Source: Lachnospiraceae bacterium (GTDB lineage: Bacteria > Bacillota > Clostridia > Lachnospirales > Lachnospiraceae). From it: a stretch of DNA of 33,950 bases. A program made the translations under genes and the position numbers. The stretch is taken from assembly GCA_022768825.1 (NCBI GenBank), contig JALEJB010000142.1, positions 1 through 33,950 on the forward strand, in the 5' to 3' direction. Shown here one piece after another: positions 16,030 to 24,431 of the stretch. Every line of letters starts with the position of its first letter. Position 1 is the stretch's first letter. Under the pieces are notes generated by a model. The model did no database searches. It was not told where the DNA came from and worked only from the letters and a program-made list of their open reading frames with translations.

Positions 16030-17502
16030 TTATTCACAAAGTTTTGAAAAGGCATCTGCCACAAACTGGACTTTCGTTCCAACAACAATCTGAACGGAAG
16101 TCTTGCCCGGTTTAATTACCCCTGATACACCGGACGATTTAATTAATTTATCGTTTACAACTGTGATATCTTTTACTTCCAGTCTTAATCTGGTAACACA
16201 GTTATCGATACTTGTGATGTTTTCTTTTCCACCACAGCCTTCCAATATTGTCTTTGCAATTGCTGTATAATCATTGCTTGCTAATTCTGCTTTCTTCTCT
16301 GCTTCAATCTCATCGTCATCTTCTCTACCAGGTGTCTTCAGATCAAATTTCTTGATTGCGAAAAGGAATACGAAGTAGAATACGATAAAGGCTGCGATTC
16401 CAAGAGGAAGAATGAGCCATGTTTTTGCTGCAGCCGGGAGTGAAGATGAGAATACCAGGTCCATCGCTCCAGCTGAGAAACAGAATCCTGCACGGAATCC
16501 AAGTGCTACTGTAATCATGGTGAAGATACCATAAAGTAATGCATAAATTACATAAAGTACCGGTGCAAGGAACATAAATCCGAACTCGAAAGGCTCAGTT
16601 ACACCACAGATAAATGCACATACTGCTGCAGATGCAACAAGTCCGATTGCAGCTTTCTTCTTGGTGCTCTTTGCACATTTAATCATTGCACATGCAGCAC
16701 CCGGGATACCAAACATCATACATGGGAAGAATCCTGACATGTACATTCCAAGGCTCCAGCTTACATCTGCAGAAGTCTCGCCACTCCAGAAGTGCTGCAA
16801 ATCTCCAAGACCAATGGTATCAAACCAGAATACGTTGTTTAATGCGTGGTGCAAACCTGTCGGAATTAACAAACGGTTTAAGAAAGCATAAACACCTGCT
16901 CCGAATACACCCATATTTGCGACACCTTTTCCAAGGGCAACAAGTCCGCCAAATAATAATGGCCATACAAATAATAAAACAACAGAAGCTACGATGGAAA
17001 CCACACCAGCGATGATTGCTACGCAGCGTTTACCACTGAAGAAGGATAACCAATCCGGAAGCTTTGTGTCTTTAAATTTGTTGTAGCACATAGAACCAAT
17101 AATACCAGCAAGAATACCGATAAATGGGTTCGCAATCTTGTCGAATGCCAAAACTTTTGTAGCATCTTCAGCGATTGATGGAATGATTGTGGTAACAAAT
17201 CCTGTGTTCAGAAGTGTTGTAATCATCAGCCATGAAGCAAGCGCTGCAATTCCACCTGTTCCATCGTTCTTTTCCGACATTCCGACACCAACACCAATTG
17301 CAAATAAAATTGCCATGTTATCAATTAAAGCTGCACCTGCTTTAACTAAAAACAAACCAATTAAATTTCCAATTCCCTGGATATCTCCTCCTTGCATGGT
17401 TGCCGGACACAGCCAGTAACCAATACCCATAAGGATACCGCAGATTGGCAGTACTGCTACAGGAAGCATTAACGCTTTTCCCAATTTTTGAAGAAATTTC
17501 AT
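16030..17502 (-). CDS. nagE: PTS N-acetylglucosamine transporter, EIICB subunits
   Basis: This is the membrane permease and phosphorylating IIB unit of a glucose-superfamily PTS system, delivering N-acetylglucosamine-6-phosphate. Of 490 residues, about the first 390 form the IIC domain with multiple membrane helices (starting LMLPVAVLPICGILMGIGYW) and the family segment FICGVTEPFEFGFMF. After an acidic linker (GREDDDEIEAEKKAE) the IIB domain carries the phospho-cysteine near 435 in NCVTRLRL. Substrate is inferred from cotranscription with nagA and nagB; glucose cannot be excluded by sequence alone. There is no fused IIA: that function is the separate gene upstream. A strong AAAGGAGGGG ribosome binding site precedes the start. 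Confidence 0.93.
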   Translation of the reverse strand: MKFLQKLGKALMLPVAVLPICGILMGIGYWLCPATMQGGDIQGIGNLIGLFLVKAGAALIDNMAILFAIGVGVGMSEKNDGTGGIAALASWLMITTLLNTGFVTTIIPSIAEDATKVLAFDKIANPFIGILAGIIGSMCYNKFKDTKLPDWLSFFSGKRCVAIIAGVVSIVASVVLLFVWPLLFGGLVALGKGVANMGVFGAGVYAFLNRLLIPTGLHHALNNVFWFDTIGLGDLQHFWSGETSADVSWSLGMYMSGFFPCMMFGIPGAACAMIKCAKSTKKKAAIGLVASAAVCAFICGVTEPFEFGFMFLAPVLYVIYALLYGIFTMITVALGFRAGFCFSAGAMDLVFSSSLPAAAKTWLILPLGIAAFIVFYFVFLFAIKKFDLKTPGREDDDEIEAEKKAELASNDYTAIAKTILEGCGGKENITSIDNCVTRLRLEVKDITVVNDKLIKSSGVSGVIKPGKTSVQIVVGTKVQFVADAFSKLCE

Positions 17503-17527
17503 AGTTTTCCCCTCCTTTTTTTATACT

Positions 17528-17548
17528 TAATTGGGACACCCCCAATTA
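17528..17548 (-). promoter_or_regulatory. Intercistronic hairpin between crr and nagE
   Basis: A perfect 8-bp stem (TAATTGGG at 17528-17535 with CCCAATTA at 17541-17548) and 5-base loop lies 23 bases before the nagE ribosome binding site region. No T-run follows, so it is not a terminator. A role in mRNA processing or 3' protection is possible. Confidence 0.5.
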
Positions 17549-17570
17549 GTTTCACAATATCTTCTCAAGA

Positions 17571-18050
17571 TTAAGAAATCTTTAGTACTTCATCTTCATT
17601 TGTTACACTACCTTCTTTTTGAAGATCAATGTGAGCAAAATCATCAGTATTACAGATAATCACCGGCGTAACCGTATGAAGACCGGCCGCTTGAATCTTT
17701 TCCAAGTCCACATCCATCAGCAAATCCCCTTTTTTCACCTGATCTCCTTCTGAAACATGAACGGTAAAGGCTTCTCCCTTTAATGTAACCGTATCCAATC
17801 CAACATGAATGAGCAATTCCACCCCCATTGTATTTGTCATACAGATTGCATGCCGGGTTTCAAACACCGTCGTTATTTCTCCATCGGATGGCGCATATAT
17901 TTTTCCCTCTGATGGAATCACTGCAAATCCATCTCCAAGCATTTTCTCTGCAAAGGTTGGATCCGGCACCTCTGTCAATGACATCAAATCTCCTTTACAC
18001 GGAGAATAAATGAAATTTCCTTTTGCTTTTCCTTTCAAAAAACCTAACAT
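17571..18050 (-). CDS. crr: PTS glucose-family IIA component
   Basis: The IIA protein passes phosphate from HPr to the IIB domain of NagE. The 159-residue protein is a stand-alone IIA-Glc: VPDPTFAEKMLGDGFAVIP, APSDGEITTVFETRHAICM with His67, and ELLIHVGLDTV with His82, the presumed phospho-histidine. GDQVKKGDLL and the C-terminal PVIICN element complete the fold. It overlaps the end of nagA by seven bases and has AAAGGAG in the nagA tail. Together with NagE it forms a complete permease split in two genes. The symbol crr is used by family analogy. Confidence 0.94.
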   Translation of the reverse strand: MLGFLKGKAKGNFIYSPCKGDLMSLTEVPDPTFAEKMLGDGFAVIPSEGKIYAPSDGEITTVFETRHAICMTNTMGVELLIHVGLDTVTLKGEAFTVHVSEGDQVKKGDLLMDVDLEKIQAAGLHTVTPVIICNTDDFAHIDLQKEGSVTNEDEVLKIS

Positions 18051-19177
18051 ATAATCTCCTTTCCATCTACATAAACCCTTACCAGATTCAATTTCTCATC
18101 TAAGAGTACAAAATCTGCTCTTTTTCCTACCTCGATACTGCCGACTTCTTCATAAATACCGATTTCTCTGGCAGGATTTTCTGTGGCACAGGCAACTGCC
18201 GTTTCAAAAGGTACCCCTGCCTCGTGAACAAGAAAACGTACACAATCCATAAGATTTGTTGCCGATCCTGCAATTGTCCCATCATGCAGGGTTGCAAGAT
18301 TTCCTTTTACTTTGACCGGTTGTCCACCAAGTGTATAATCTCCATCTTTCAGTCCCGTCGCCCGCATGCTGTCACTAATCAGAATCACTCGTTCCTTTCC
18401 AAACATTGCAAAGGTTGCACGAATCACTGAAGGATGAATATGCACGCCATCACAGATTAATTCTACATGACATTGTTCATAATCTCTGACCGCTCCGATG
18501 ACCCCCGGATTTCTATGACTAAGCGGCGGCATGGCATTGTATAGATGCGTCGCATGGGTTGCTCCATGTCCGATTGCTTCAACCGCAGTATCATAATCGC
18601 TGACTGTGTGGGCAATTGAAATGACAACCTCCGATTTCGCTTTTTCGATAAACTCCATCGCCCCCGGCTCCTCCGGTGCCAGATCCACCAGTTTAATGAG
18701 ACCATTTGCTGCTTCCTGAAGCTTACGATAATAGTCATAATCACAGGTCGTTATATTTTCCGCTGCCTGTGCCCCTTTCTTGGAAGCGCTGATAAATGGT
18801 CCTTCCATATTTATGCCAACCAAATGTGCGCCACCCCGATATGTATACTCCCCGGCATTCTTCATAACTGCAAGAAGTTCTTCCTTCGGAATCGTCATTG
18901 TGGCAGGACAGATGGATGTCACCCCGACAGAAGCCTCATAGGCTGCCATCACATCCAGTGCTTCTCTTGTTCCATCGCACATATCCGCTCCCATACATCC
19001 GTGGAAGTGGATATCCACAAGCCCGGGAATCATATACAGACCATCTGCATCCACAACTTCTCCTGTCTCAGACACTGATTGGGCCTGAACCCGAGCAAAT
19101 TTACCATCTGTAACGACTACATCGCCGGTAAGAAACCCGTGAGCTTTTGTATAAATCTTTGCTTTTTTTATTATCAT
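18044..19177 (-). CDS. nagA: N-acetylglucosamine-6-phosphate deacetylase
   Basis: NagA removes acetate from GlcNAc-6-phosphate, giving glucosamine-6-phosphate for NagB. The 377-residue amidohydrolase has the metal-binding DIHFHG (His57 and His59), NMEGPFIS with the metal-ligand Glu, IAHTVSDYD, and the ATHATHLYNAMPPLSHRNPG signature. A late Asp in LISDSMRATG is the likely catalytic acid. The C-terminal IEVGKRADFVLLD closes the composite beta-sandwich. It starts three bases after nagB with GAGG as ribosome binding site inside the nagB end, and overlaps crr by seven bases. Confidence 0.97.
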   Translation of the reverse strand: MIIKKAKIYTKAHGFLTGDVVVTDGKFARVQAQSVSETGEVVDADGLYMIPGLVDIHFHGCMGADMCDGTREALDVMAAYEASVGVTSICPATMTIPKEELLAVMKNAGEYTYRGGAHLVGINMEGPFISASKKGAQAAENITTCDYDYYRKLQEAANGLIKLVDLAPEEPGAMEFIEKAKSEVVISIAHTVSDYDTAVEAIGHGATHATHLYNAMPPLSHRNPGVIGAVRDYEQCHVELICDGVHIHPSVIRATFAMFGKERVILISDSMRATGLKDGDYTLGGQPVKVKGNLATLHDGTIAGSATNLMDCVRFLVHEAGVPFETAVACATENPAREIGIYEEVGSIEVGKRADFVLLDEKLNLVRVYVDGKEIIC

Positions 19178-19180
19178 ACG

Positions 19181-19915
19181 CTATGCCTCTGTAATTTTGC
19201 TAAGGGCTGCTTCATCTGCAACTAATGTCACATCATTGTGTAACTGCAACACAGATGCAGGAACCTGCGGTGTGATTGGTCCAAAAAATGCTTTCTGTAC
19301 AATATCTGCTTTGTCCTCACCACTGGCAATTATGAGCACTTTTCTAGCCTGCATAATGGTTTTAATACCCATCGTGTATGCCTGTTTTGGCACATCCTCT
19401 GCCGAAGCAAAAAATCTCTTATTTGCTTCAATTGTCGACTGTGTCAAATTTACACAGTGTACTTGCTTATCAAAGGATTCTCCGGGTTCGTTAAATCCAA
19501 TATGTCCATTATGCCCAATTCCAAGAAGCTGTAAGTCCACGCCTCCCAGAGACTGAATCAAATCGGTATATCGATTGCACTCCTCTTGTGGATTTTGAGC
19601 CAGTCCATTTGGAAGATGTGTATTTTCCACCGGAATATTGACCTGATCAAACAAATGATGATGCATAAAATAATAGTAGCTCTGATCATTTTCCGGATGC
19701 AGTCCTCTGTATTCATCCAAGTTCACGGTCATTACTTCCGAAAAATCAAGATCTCCTTTTTTGTACCATTCTACCAACTGTTTATACATACCGATTGGTG
19801 TCGAACCGGTTGCAAGTCCAAGCACGCAATTCGGTTTCATAATTACCTGCGCTGAAACAATATTTGCTGCTTTTCTACTCATATCCGCATAATCTTTTGC
19901 CTTATATATTCTCAT
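19181..19915 (-). CDS. nagB: Glucosamine-6-phosphate deaminase
   Basis: NagB converts glucosamine-6-phosphate to fructose-6-phosphate and ammonia, the last step to glycolysis. The protein is 244 residues from the ATG at 19915. It has GLATGSTPIGMY (phosphate binding), VNLDEYRGL with the catalytic Asp, and LGIGHNGHIGFNEPG with the catalytic His. A GTG four codons upstream, overlapping the ptsI stop, is an alternative start; the ATG has GAGG seven bases before it. It lies between ptsI and nagA in one transcript. The length corresponds to the short Gram-positive form without the C-terminal extension of the allosteric E. coli enzyme. Confidence 0.96.
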   Translation of the reverse strand: MRIYKAKDYADMSRKAANIVSAQVIMKPNCVLGLATGSTPIGMYKQLVEWYKKGDLDFSEVMTVNLDEYRGLHPENDQSYYYFMHHHLFDQVNIPVENTHLPNGLAQNPQEECNRYTDLIQSLGGVDLQLLGIGHNGHIGFNEPGESFDKQVHCVNLTQSTIEANKRFFASAEDVPKQAYTMGIKTIMQARKVLIIASGEDKADIVQKAFFGPITPQVPASVLQLHNDVTLVADEAALSKITEA

Positions 19916-19923
19916 AGAACGCC

Positions 19924-21543
19924 TCACTCCATTTCACAAATTTTACTTCGGATACCAAGCACCATCGATGGTGCAACACTGAGTTCATCAATTCCCATTT
20001 GTACAAAGCGCTCCGTAAAGGAAAGATCCGCTCCCAGTTCTCCACATATTCCAACCCACTTGCCATGCTTATGTGCTCCGTCAATTGTCATCTGGATCAT
20101 GCGCAGTATCGCTTCATGATGTGGATTATAAAATCTGTCCAGACGACTATTCTGACGATCAATTGCCAGGGTATACTGGGTCAGATCATTGGTTCCAATA
20201 CTGAAAAAGTCCACATGTTCTGCCAATTCCTCGCTAATCATAACTGCCGCCGGTGTTTCTATCATGATTCCCTGTTCCGGCATCTCATAAGGAATATTTT
20301 CCTGTTCTAACTCCTGTTTTACTTCATCGACAATTTCGTAGATTCGAAGCACCTCATCCACCGATGTAATCATTGGATACATAATGGAGAGATTGCCATA
20401 TTTCGCAGCACGCAAAAGTGCCCGAAGCTGCGTTTTAAACACATCCTTTTGCTCTAAACAGATGCGTATCGCACGATATCCCATTGCCGGATTGTCTTCG
20501 TGATCGAATCCCAGATAATCAACATTTTTATCCGCTCCGATATCCAATGTACGAATAATGACTTTTTTTCCAGCCATCATCTGCAACACCTGCCTGTATG
20601 CATGGAACTGTTCGGTCTCATCCGGCAAAGAGGTTCTTCCAAGATACAAAAATTCACTTCTGAATAACCCAATTCCCTCTGCATCATTTTCCATCACATA
20701 TGCCACATCTGAGACATTTCCGATATTGGCATATACATGAATTTTTCTGCCACTTTTTGTGATGGATGCTTTGCCTTTATAGTTTGCTAACAGTTGCCTT
20801 TGCTCCGCTTCCTGTTTTTGTTTTTCCCTTGCCAGATTAATCATCGAATCATCCGGATTTACATAAAAGCAGGCTTCCTTTCCGTCAACCAGCACCTGCG
20901 TTCCATTTTGCATACGTTCCAAATCAAGGGGAACCGATACCAGTGCCGGAATATTCATCATGCGTGCCAAAATCGCTGTGTGGGAATTCGTCGATCCATG
21001 AACCGTAACAAACGCTAGAATTTTACTTTTGTCCATCTGAACCGTTTCGCTTGGAGTCAGATCATCCGCAACGATAATCGACGGTTCCATTGCATCCCAA
21101 TCAAACTGTTCATCTCCACACAGATTGCTGATTAACCGATTCGAAATGTCCTTTACGTCAACCGCCCGCGCCTGCATGTATTCATCTTCCATACTTGCGA
21201 ACATTTTCGAAAAATTATCACCGGTAACCGCAACCGCGTACTCTGCATTTACTTCTTCATTCTGAATCATACCTCGAATCGAGTCCTGATAGTCATCATC
21301 TTCAAGCATCATCTGGTGGACTTCAAAAATTGCAGCGTTTGTTTCACCTACCTCCTGCAACGCTTTCTCGTATAACGTTCCAAGCTGGTCGTATGTCAAA
21401 GTCTTTGCCTTGTCCAAACGATCCACTTCCGCCTCAACATCGTCAATGTGCTTTCTTTTTACCAGACTTTCCGTTTTTTTCAAAACCCTGACTGGTCCAA
21501 TTGCCGTCCCCTTGTACACTGACTTACCAATATACTTTTCCAT
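19924..21543 (-). CDS. ptsI: PTS enzyme I (PEP-protein phosphotransferase)
   Basis: Enzyme I takes phosphate from PEP and passes it to HPr. The 539-residue protein has the N-terminal HPr-binding helical region and the phospho-His at 188 in GSTNSHTAILAR, close to E. coli His189. The C-terminal PEP-binding TIM barrel has GIGLFRSEFLYLGR, RTLDIGADKN, MGYRAIRICLEQ, the metal-binding EQGIMIETPAAV region and FFSIGTNDLTQY. GICGELGAD contains the conserved Cys. It follows ptsH and precedes nagB, an unusual arrangement in which a general PTS enzyme sits inside a sugar-specific operon. Confidence 0.97.
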   Translation of the reverse strand: MEKYIGKSVYKGTAIGPVRVLKKTESLVKRKHIDDVEAEVDRLDKAKTLTYDQLGTLYEKALQEVGETNAAIFEVHQMMLEDDDYQDSIRGMIQNEEVNAEYAVAVTGDNFSKMFASMEDEYMQARAVDVKDISNRLISNLCGDEQFDWDAMEPSIIVADDLTPSETVQMDKSKILAFVTVHGSTNSHTAILARMMNIPALVSVPLDLERMQNGTQVLVDGKEACFYVNPDDSMINLAREKQKQEAEQRQLLANYKGKASITKSGRKIHVYANIGNVSDVAYVMENDAEGIGLFRSEFLYLGRTSLPDETEQFHAYRQVLQMMAGKKVIIRTLDIGADKNVDYLGFDHEDNPAMGYRAIRICLEQKDVFKTQLRALLRAAKYGNLSIMYPMITSVDEVLRIYEIVDEVKQELEQENIPYEMPEQGIMIETPAAVMISEELAEHVDFFSIGTNDLTQYTLAIDRQNSRLDRFYNPHHEAILRMIQMTIDGAHKHGKWVGICGELGADLSFTERFVQMGIDELSVAPSMVLGIRSKICEME

Positions 21544-21582
21544 ATGATCACCCTCTTATGCACGTTTACGCTGTGTCTCTAA

Positions 21583-21840
21583 TTAGAGGTTTTCTTTAAA
21601 GAATGTCTCTAGTTCTGCTGCAGCAGCAGTCTCATCTTCTCCTTCTACGCTTACTTCCACTGTATCGCCACACTTAATTCCCATTGACATAACTGCCATC
21701 AGTTTCGTGGCATCTGCTGTTTTTTCTTTTCCGTTCAATGTGATTTTGCTCTTAAAAATTTTTGCCACCTTCACAAGCATTCCTGCCGGTCTTGCATGGA
21801 TACCTATTTCGTCTGTAATTACATATGAAAACTGTTGCAT
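21583..21840 (-). CDS. ptsH: HPr phosphocarrier protein
   Basis: HPr carries phosphate from enzyme I to IIA. From the ATG at 21840 (AAAGGAG upstream) the protein is 85 residues. The active-site His15 lies in GIHARPAG. Gap-free comparison with the Bacillus HPr sequence, anchored on His15 and the MSxG motif at 51-54, puts Lys at position 46, where Firmicute HPr normally has the regulatory serine; Thr is at 45. If the alignment holds, HPr kinase could not modify it in the usual way. The last residues form the usual amphipathic helix (EDETAAAAELETFFKENL). It is the first gene of the nag operon. Confidence 0.95.
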   Translation of the reverse strand: MQQFSYVITDEIGIHARPAGMLVKVAKIFKSKITLNGKEKTADATKLMAVMSMGIKCGDTVEVSVEGEDETAAAAELETFFKENL

Positions 21841-22172
21841 ATAAACTCTCCTTTCATACTTGTTTCTCTTTATTTTCACGTTTCAAATCCTTAAATCCAA
21901 TTTTAACTGATTATTTCATAAAAATCTACTCTTTTTTGTGATTTTTCAACAAAATTTTTCCTTTTGTATGATATTTTTGATGGAATTTACTATTTTTTCT
22001 CAAAATAGTTCTTTTTCTCCCTCCCCATAATGCATGCTTTCATCTCAAAAGAAGAGAAAACAGTTATTTTCATTGCGTTTGCATCATTTTGGGATTATAC
22101 TTATGATTCTAAGAAACAGAACGGCCCAACAAAAATATCCTTCAGGCCGGACAACAGAAAGGCGGTTTTTCG
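21841..22172. other. Divergent intergenic region upstream of the nag operon
   Basis: This 332-base AT-rich stretch separates ptsH (minus) from the small plus-strand gene at 22173. It holds a perfect 8-bp inverted repeat, ACTATTTT (21989-21996) with AAAATAGT (22002-22009), a possible operator. It also holds the plus-strand promoter described separately. A weak minus-strand TAAAAT (21902-21907 complement) with a poor -35 at 17 bp might serve the nag operon. I found no convincing catabolite-response element and no open frame of note. Confidence 0.5.
22073..22101 (+). promoter_or_regulatory. Candidate promoter for the gene at 22173
   Basis: TTGCGT (22073-22078) and TATACT (22096-22101) are separated by 17 bp on the plus strand, about 70 bases upstream of the start. 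The -10 matches five of six bases, the -35 only the TTG part. Confidence 0.5.
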
Positions 22173-22520
22173 ATGATTGAACGTTCCGATTTATTTCACT
22201 TTTCCTTTTATAAAAAAACGCATTTCACCGGAAGCTACCGTGGAATGCGCTACTATATCACAAAGGCGACCATCGAATCAGAGCCTACACCAAAGCAGCT
22301 TGCCGAGCATGCGAATGACGAAGAACCTTTCAAGGTCACCACAGATGTCATGCGGGCTTACTGCTTTCCCGAACCGTACAATTTTGAAAACACACCGGAT
22401 GAAGATAAGACCTATGCCGATTTTGAATTTTCCGAAAAAGGACTGGACGATGCCTGCGAATGGCTGAACAAACAATATGCAGCCAGAGAAGACTACTGGC
22501 TGCATACACCTAAATTTTAG
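22173..22520 (+). CDS. Conserved hypothetical protein, 115 residues
   Basis: A small acidic soluble protein with no signal peptide or membrane segment. It begins MIERSDLFHFSFYKKTHFTGS and has RGMRYYITKA, a proline-rich CFPEPYNFENTPDEDK stretch near 64-80, and a C-terminal helix GLDDACEWLNKQYAA. I believe similar short proteins occur in other Clostridia, but I know no function. An AAAGGCGG site lies seven bases upstream of the ATG. Its stop TAG overlaps by three bases the stop of the minus-strand gene that follows. It is divergent from the nag operon and has its own likely promoter. Confidence 0.82.
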   Translation: MIERSDLFHFSFYKKTHFTGSYRGMRYYITKATIESEPTPKQLAEHANDEEPFKVTTDVMRAYCFPEPYNFENTPDEDKTYADFEFSEKGLDDACEWLNKQYAAREDYWLHTPKF

Positions 22521-22978
22521 AATCGTATCAGACACCAAATTACAATTCCTAACAGTAGCAATACTCCCGCTGCTATATACAAAATAATTGCTACTGTTTT
22601 GTAAGTATTTCCATTTGCGATACTTGCTTTCTGCGGATTCTTCGGATCAAATCTCACATTACAGATCTCTCCGATCTTCTTTTTTGCCATAAATTCATTG
22701 ATCAGATAATTTGTGGCTCTGCGGTACTCCCGTCCATTTACATAATACGAGAATACATTTGCTGCCATATGCTGCTGTTGATTGGTTTCTCCAACCGTTG
22801 CTCCGTCTGCCGGGCTGTTGCTTTCACAGTTAAAATATCTTGGACTATAACTGATATCAACAATCTTTCCACGCGTCCGTCCGCTCAGCTTTCGATCCGA
22901 TCCTGCAACTGCTGTAAATGAGATTGCCACGATCAACGCAGCAACTGCAAGCAGACAAATCACTAATCCCACAATCAT
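22517..22978 (-). CDS. DUF3592-like membrane protein
   Basis: The 153-residue protein has one hydrophobic helix at each end (about 2-24 and 126-150) flanking a soluble domain. The middle contains GKIVDISYSPRYF, FSYYVNGREYRR and a late IGEICNVRFDPKNPQKASI segment. This is the pattern of DUF3592 domains (G-V, then Y-x-V-x-G-x-Y, then V-x-YDP-x-NP). The domain call is by eye. It begins 21 bases after purA with a GGCGGAG ribosome binding site, so it is probably the second gene of the purA transcript. No function is known to me. Confidence 0.82.
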   Translation of the reverse strand: MIVGLVICLLAVAALIVAISFTAVAGSDRKLSGRTRGKIVDISYSPRYFNCESNSPADGATVGETNQQQHMAANVFSYYVNGREYRRATNYLINEFMAKKKIGEICNVRFDPKNPQKASIANGNTYKTVAIILYIAAGVLLLLGIVIWCLIRF

Positions 22979-22999
22979 ATTACTCCGCCTTTTGATTGA

Positions 23000-24274
23000 T
23001 TATCGATAGATGATATCGTCTCTTCCCGGTCCGTTGGAAACCATCTTGATTTCATATCCAAGATGTTCTTCAATGAACTCAATATATTTTCTGCAGTTTT
23101 CCGGAAGATCCTCGTATTTTCGAATTCCCTGAATATCGCATTTCCATCCCGGTAGAACCTCATATACCGGCTTTGCTTTCTTTAACTTCGCTGTAACAGG
23201 GAAATCGGTTGTCACCTCTCCGTCGATCTCATAACCGATACATACCGGGATCTCGTCCAGATATCCCAATGCATCTACAACGGTTAATACGACATCTGTC
23301 GTCCCCTGCAGGCGGCAGCCATACTTGCTAGCAACGCAGTCAAACCAGCCGACACGTCTCGGACGTCCGGTAGTTGCACCATACTCTCCGCCGTCTCCGC
23401 CGTGATCACGAAGTTCTTTTGCCTCATCATCAAAAATCTCACTGACAAATTCGCCGGCTCCTACTGCTGAAGAGTAAGCTTTACATACGGTATATATCTG
23501 TTTGATCTCATATGGTGGGATTCCTGCTCCGATTGCACCATAGGCAGCCAATGTAGATGATGAAGTAACCATCGGATAGATTCCGTGATCCGGATCCTTC
23601 ATCGTTCCAAGCTGTCCCTCTAACAAAATGGTCTTGTTTTCTTTCAATGCTTTGTCCAAATATGCAGACACATCACATACATACGGTTTTACCATATCCC
23701 GGTAAGAATGTAACTCATCCAGCAATTCTTCCGGTTTGATGGTCGGTTTGTGATACAGATGCTCTAAGATGACATTCTTCTGTTCACAGATCCGCACAAC
23801 CTTTTCCTGTAATAATTCCTCATCGAACAACTCACTTACCTGAAATCCGATCTTGGCATATTTGTCGGAATAGAAAGGAGCTATTCCCGATTTGGTTGAG
23901 CCGAATGATTTTCCACCCAGACGCTCTTCCTCGTACTGATCAAACAGTACATGATAAGACATCACCATCTGTGCACGATCAGACACTAAAATCTTTGGTG
24001 TTGGAACACCCTTGGATGTGATATCGTTGATCTCATTGAACAATTTCTTTACGTCCAGTGCCACACCGTTTCCGATGATGCTGGTGGTATGATCGTAAAA
24101 CACTCCGGAAGGAAGTGTATGCAATGCAAACTTTCCGTAATTGTTCTTGATTGTATGTCCTGCGTTGGCACCACCCTGAAAACGGATGATAATGTCGGCA
24201 TCCTTTGCGAGCATGTCGGTAATCTTTCCTTTACCTTCGTCTCCCCAGTTTGCTCCAACTATCGCTTTAACCAT
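23000..24274 (-). CDS. purA: Adenylosuccinate synthetase
   Basis: PurA joins aspartate to IMP with GTP, the first committed step to AMP. The 424-residue protein begins MVKAIVGANWGDEGKGKITD with the GTP-binding GDEGKGK loop, then GGANAGHTI with the catalytic His. Further conserved segments are KSFGSTKSGIAP, LLEGQLGTMKDPDHGIYPMVTSS, GATTGRPRRVGWFD and a terminal GPGRDD. The start at 24274 is preceded by AGGAGGTAGCGGA; an upstream in-frame start is not supported. The upstream region carries the terminator of degV, so purA starts its own transcript, though I found no good promoter and no purine riboswitch. Confidence 0.97.
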   Translation of the reverse strand: MVKAIVGANWGDEGKGKITDMLAKDADIIIRFQGGANAGHTIKNNYGKFALHTLPSGVFYDHTTSIIGNGVALDVKKLFNEINDITSKGVPTPKILVSDRAQMVMSYHVLFDQYEEERLGGKSFGSTKSGIAPFYSDKYAKIGFQVSELFDEELLQEKVVRICEQKNVILEHLYHKPTIKPEELLDELHSYRDMVKPYVCDVSAYLDKALKENKTILLEGQLGTMKDPDHGIYPMVTSSSTLAAYGAIGAGIPPYEIKQIYTVCKAYSSAVGAGEFVSEIFDDEAKELRDHGGDGGEYGATTGRPRRVGWFDCVASKYGCRLQGTTDVVLTVVDALGYLDEIPVCIGYEIDGEVTTDFPVTAKLKKAKPVYEVLPGWKCDIQGIRKYEDLPENCRKYIEFIEEHLGYEIKMVSNGPGRDDIIYR

Positions 24275-24339
24275 TCCGCTACCTCCTAAGTATCGCAGTC
24301 CTGTCACTGCAGTTCTGCAAAATATGATTGATTGTGCAT

Positions 24340-24369
24340 AAAAAAGGCAGGTGTAAAAACCTGCCTTTT
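24340..24369 (-). terminator. Terminator after degV
   Basis: A perfect 11-bp stem (24342-24352 with 24359-24369) with a 6-base loop is followed on the minus strand by a T-run (complement of 24340-24345). It lies 62 bases past the degV stop, ahead of purA. Confidence 0.87.
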
Positions 24370-24431
24370 CTGAATAACCGTTTTTACTTTCTGATTATAC
24401 CCGATAACTGTAGGAAAGTAAAGCATGGATT

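Noticed and set aside
22071..22086. Possible catabolite response element (TGCAAACGCAATGA on the minus strand)
   Set aside because: It has about three mismatches at conserved positions and lies far from the ptsH start; it overlaps the likely plus-strand promoter instead.
24275..24339. Purine riboswitch upstream of purA
   Set aside because: The space before the degV terminator is only about 65 bases and shows none of the conserved purine-aptamer loops.
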